DNA of 64,000 nt from Actinomyces sp. ph3. Its GTDB lineage: Bacteria > Actinomycetota > Actinomycetes > Actinomycetales > Actinomycetaceae. A program made the position numbers and the translations under genes. The stretch lies in contig NZ_CAGY01000008.1 of NCBI RefSeq assembly GCF_000308055.1, forward strand, positions 121,807-185,806, in the 5' to 3' direction. Below the pieces are notes generated by a model, which searched no databases, was not told the DNA's origin, and worked only from the letters and a program-made list of their open reading frames with translations. Each line of letters begins with the position of its first letter. Within the stretch, counting starts at the first letter, position 1. Below are positions 63,218-64,000 of the stretch, one piece after another.

Positions 63218-63246
63218 AGTGAACTGCCATTCGCAGTAAAACTCAT

Positions 63247-63282
63247 GTGCCCGCGAACATCCGTTCGCGGGCACTACTTTTA
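63247..63282 (+). terminator. terminator of the mannosyltransferase gene
   Basis: GTGCCCGCGAAC-ATCC-GTTCGCGGGCAC (63247-63274), a 12-bp perfect stem with a 4-base loop, followed by TACTTTTA, lies 29 bp after the stop. Confidence 0.88.
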
Positions 63283-63670
63283 CATAGCGAAGAAAGACTG
63301 TGCCGATTGCGTCGCGAAGAGACACAATGTGCACGCAGTCTAAGTGAGACATAGTGACGCAGAGCCAAATAATAAGTAGATCCCCAAAAACTAAGTGCGC
63401 ACAGTAAAAGTGAATTGATAACCGCCCACGGGTTTACAACCTGAATAGTCAGATATCCCTAATAAAGGCCTCTAACACCAGTGAAAACAGAAGAGGGGCC
63501 AAGCCCCACTAGTTACTCGAAACTTCGCTGAGAAGAGCATCTAGAACTTCATACGAATACAACAAAAGGCAGACACGAAAGCAAGCAAATTGAGCCTGTG
63601 TCTGCCGGGCTCGTTGCGGCTCAAAGGCGTGGGTTGTTTGTGTGTGTTGTGCGGGTGGGTGTAGGTAAAA
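63283..63670. other. gene-free gap before the rRNA terminator
   Basis: About 390 bp, AT-richer than the genes around it. No ORF with a recognisable product; a minus-strand frame that runs on into the 5S gene is spurious. A small GGGGCcaaGCCCC hairpin is at about 63495-63507. Confidence 0.5.
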
Positions 63671-63709
63671 AAGAGGGGGGTTTGGAACAGTGTTCCAAAC
63701 CCCCCTCTT
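63671..63709 (-). terminator. rRNA operon terminator
   Basis: AAGAGGGGGGTTTGGAACA and its exact inverse (63671-63689, 63691-63709) give a 19-bp arm palindrome around one base. On the minus strand it is followed by TTTTACC, giving a run of six T in all. It ends the rRNA transcript right after 5S. Confidence 0.93.
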
Positions 63710-63718
63710 GAAGAGTGT

Positions 63719-63835
63719 TGTGGCGGTGTCCTACTCTCCCACACCCTCCCAGGTGCAGTACCATCGGCGCTTGCGGGCTTAGCTTCCAGGTTCGGAATGG
63801 AGGCTGGGCGTTTCCCCGCGGCTATGACCACCACA
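63719..63835 (-). rRNA. rrf: 5S ribosomal RNA
   Basis: About 117 nt with closing ends TGTGGTGGTC and GGACACCGCCACA that pair as helix I. Inner marks are CCGAACCTGGAAGCTAAGCC and GGGAGAGTAGGAC. The order (23S upstream on the minus strand, 5S, terminator) confirms it. Ends are approximate to a few bases. Confidence 0.95.
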
Positions 63836-63949
63836 AGATGGTTCAACCAGTATTCACTTTGTCCCCCGTTGTTGTTTTGGGGGTTGTGTTGGTTGTGATC
63901 CGCATAGTGGCGACGAGCACTCTATGGTGTCTGTCAACCAGTGTGGTTG

Positions 63950-64000
63950 AAGTGTTTGTTAGTGTCGGCCCATTAGTACCAGTCGGCTCACGAGCACCTC
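63950..64000 (-). rRNA. rrl: 23S ribosomal RNA, 3' tip
   Basis: On the minus strand, CGTGAGCCGACTGGTACTAA followed by TGGGCCGA is the conserved 3' end of 23S rRNA (compare GGTACTAAT in the E. coli 3' end). The rest lies beyond the window, and the exact 3' boundary (about 63950-63960) is estimated. Confidence 0.9.

Noticed and set aside
63541..63846. Minus-strand frame of 101 residues over the 5S rRNA gene
   Set aside because: It crosses the rRNA terminator and 5S gene; low-complexity product with no family, a common false gene.

Overview
The window comes from a high-GC Gram-positive actinomycete. The evidence is a coproporphyrin ferrochelatase fused to HemQ, a PspC-type sensor kinase, many GTG starts, several genes without a Shine-Dalgarno but with a -10 box right before the start codon, and actinobacterial housekeeping proteins (DUF6350 protein after sucCD, PcrA with a long tail, PMT mannosyltransferase). 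A dextran-degrading locus suggests a plaque dweller of the Actinomyces/Schaalia (S. odontolytica-like) group; this species guess is inference, not a database result.

Layout. 0-3.1 kb: end of an alkylguanine-DNA methyltransferase gene, then a two-gene AAA+ ATPase operon behind a palindrome-rich promoter. 3.1-16.9 kb: mixed metabolic genes: two tandem YkvI-like membrane proteins with a nitroreductase, a threonine-aldolase-like enzyme, two base-excision glycosylases (UDG family, Tag), the ferrochelatase-HemQ fusion with an internal ribosome binding site, an ADP-ribosylglycohydrolase, a YbjQ protein, an anchored esterase and a GT1 glycosyltransferase. 17-30.3 kb: accessory region of uneven base composition, with unknown anchored proteins, a zinc macrodomain protein, a DnaQ-BRCT exonuclease, a TetR unit, three related membrane proteins (one a pseudogene), an SPFH/zinc-ribbon pair, and a decayed mobile-element control region (broken excisionase, XRE regulator, repeats) beside the 3' end of guaA. 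30.3-44.2 kb: conserved core: guaA, sucCD-DUF6350, pcrA, DUF1846 protein, and a PspC-type two-component system divergent from a PspC protein.

44.1-57.8 kb is the most coherent system, an apparent dextran/isomalto-oligosaccharide utilisation locus: cell-anchored GH49 dextranase, a binding lipoprotein and two LplBC-type permeases (no ATPase gene), a YesL protein, an intracellular GH13 glucosidase with an alpha-1,6 signature, a GH31 glucosidase and a divergent LacI regulator. The identical palindrome CTTGCGCAAG overlaps the predicted -35 boxes of both main promoters. 57.9-64 kb: metG, a nicotinamidase-like gene, rsmI, a PMT-type mannosyltransferase, and the end of an rRNA operon on the minus strand (terminator, 5S, 3' tip of 23S).

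No tRNA gene or CRISPR array was recognised. All family assignments come from reading motifs; none was checked by a database search.
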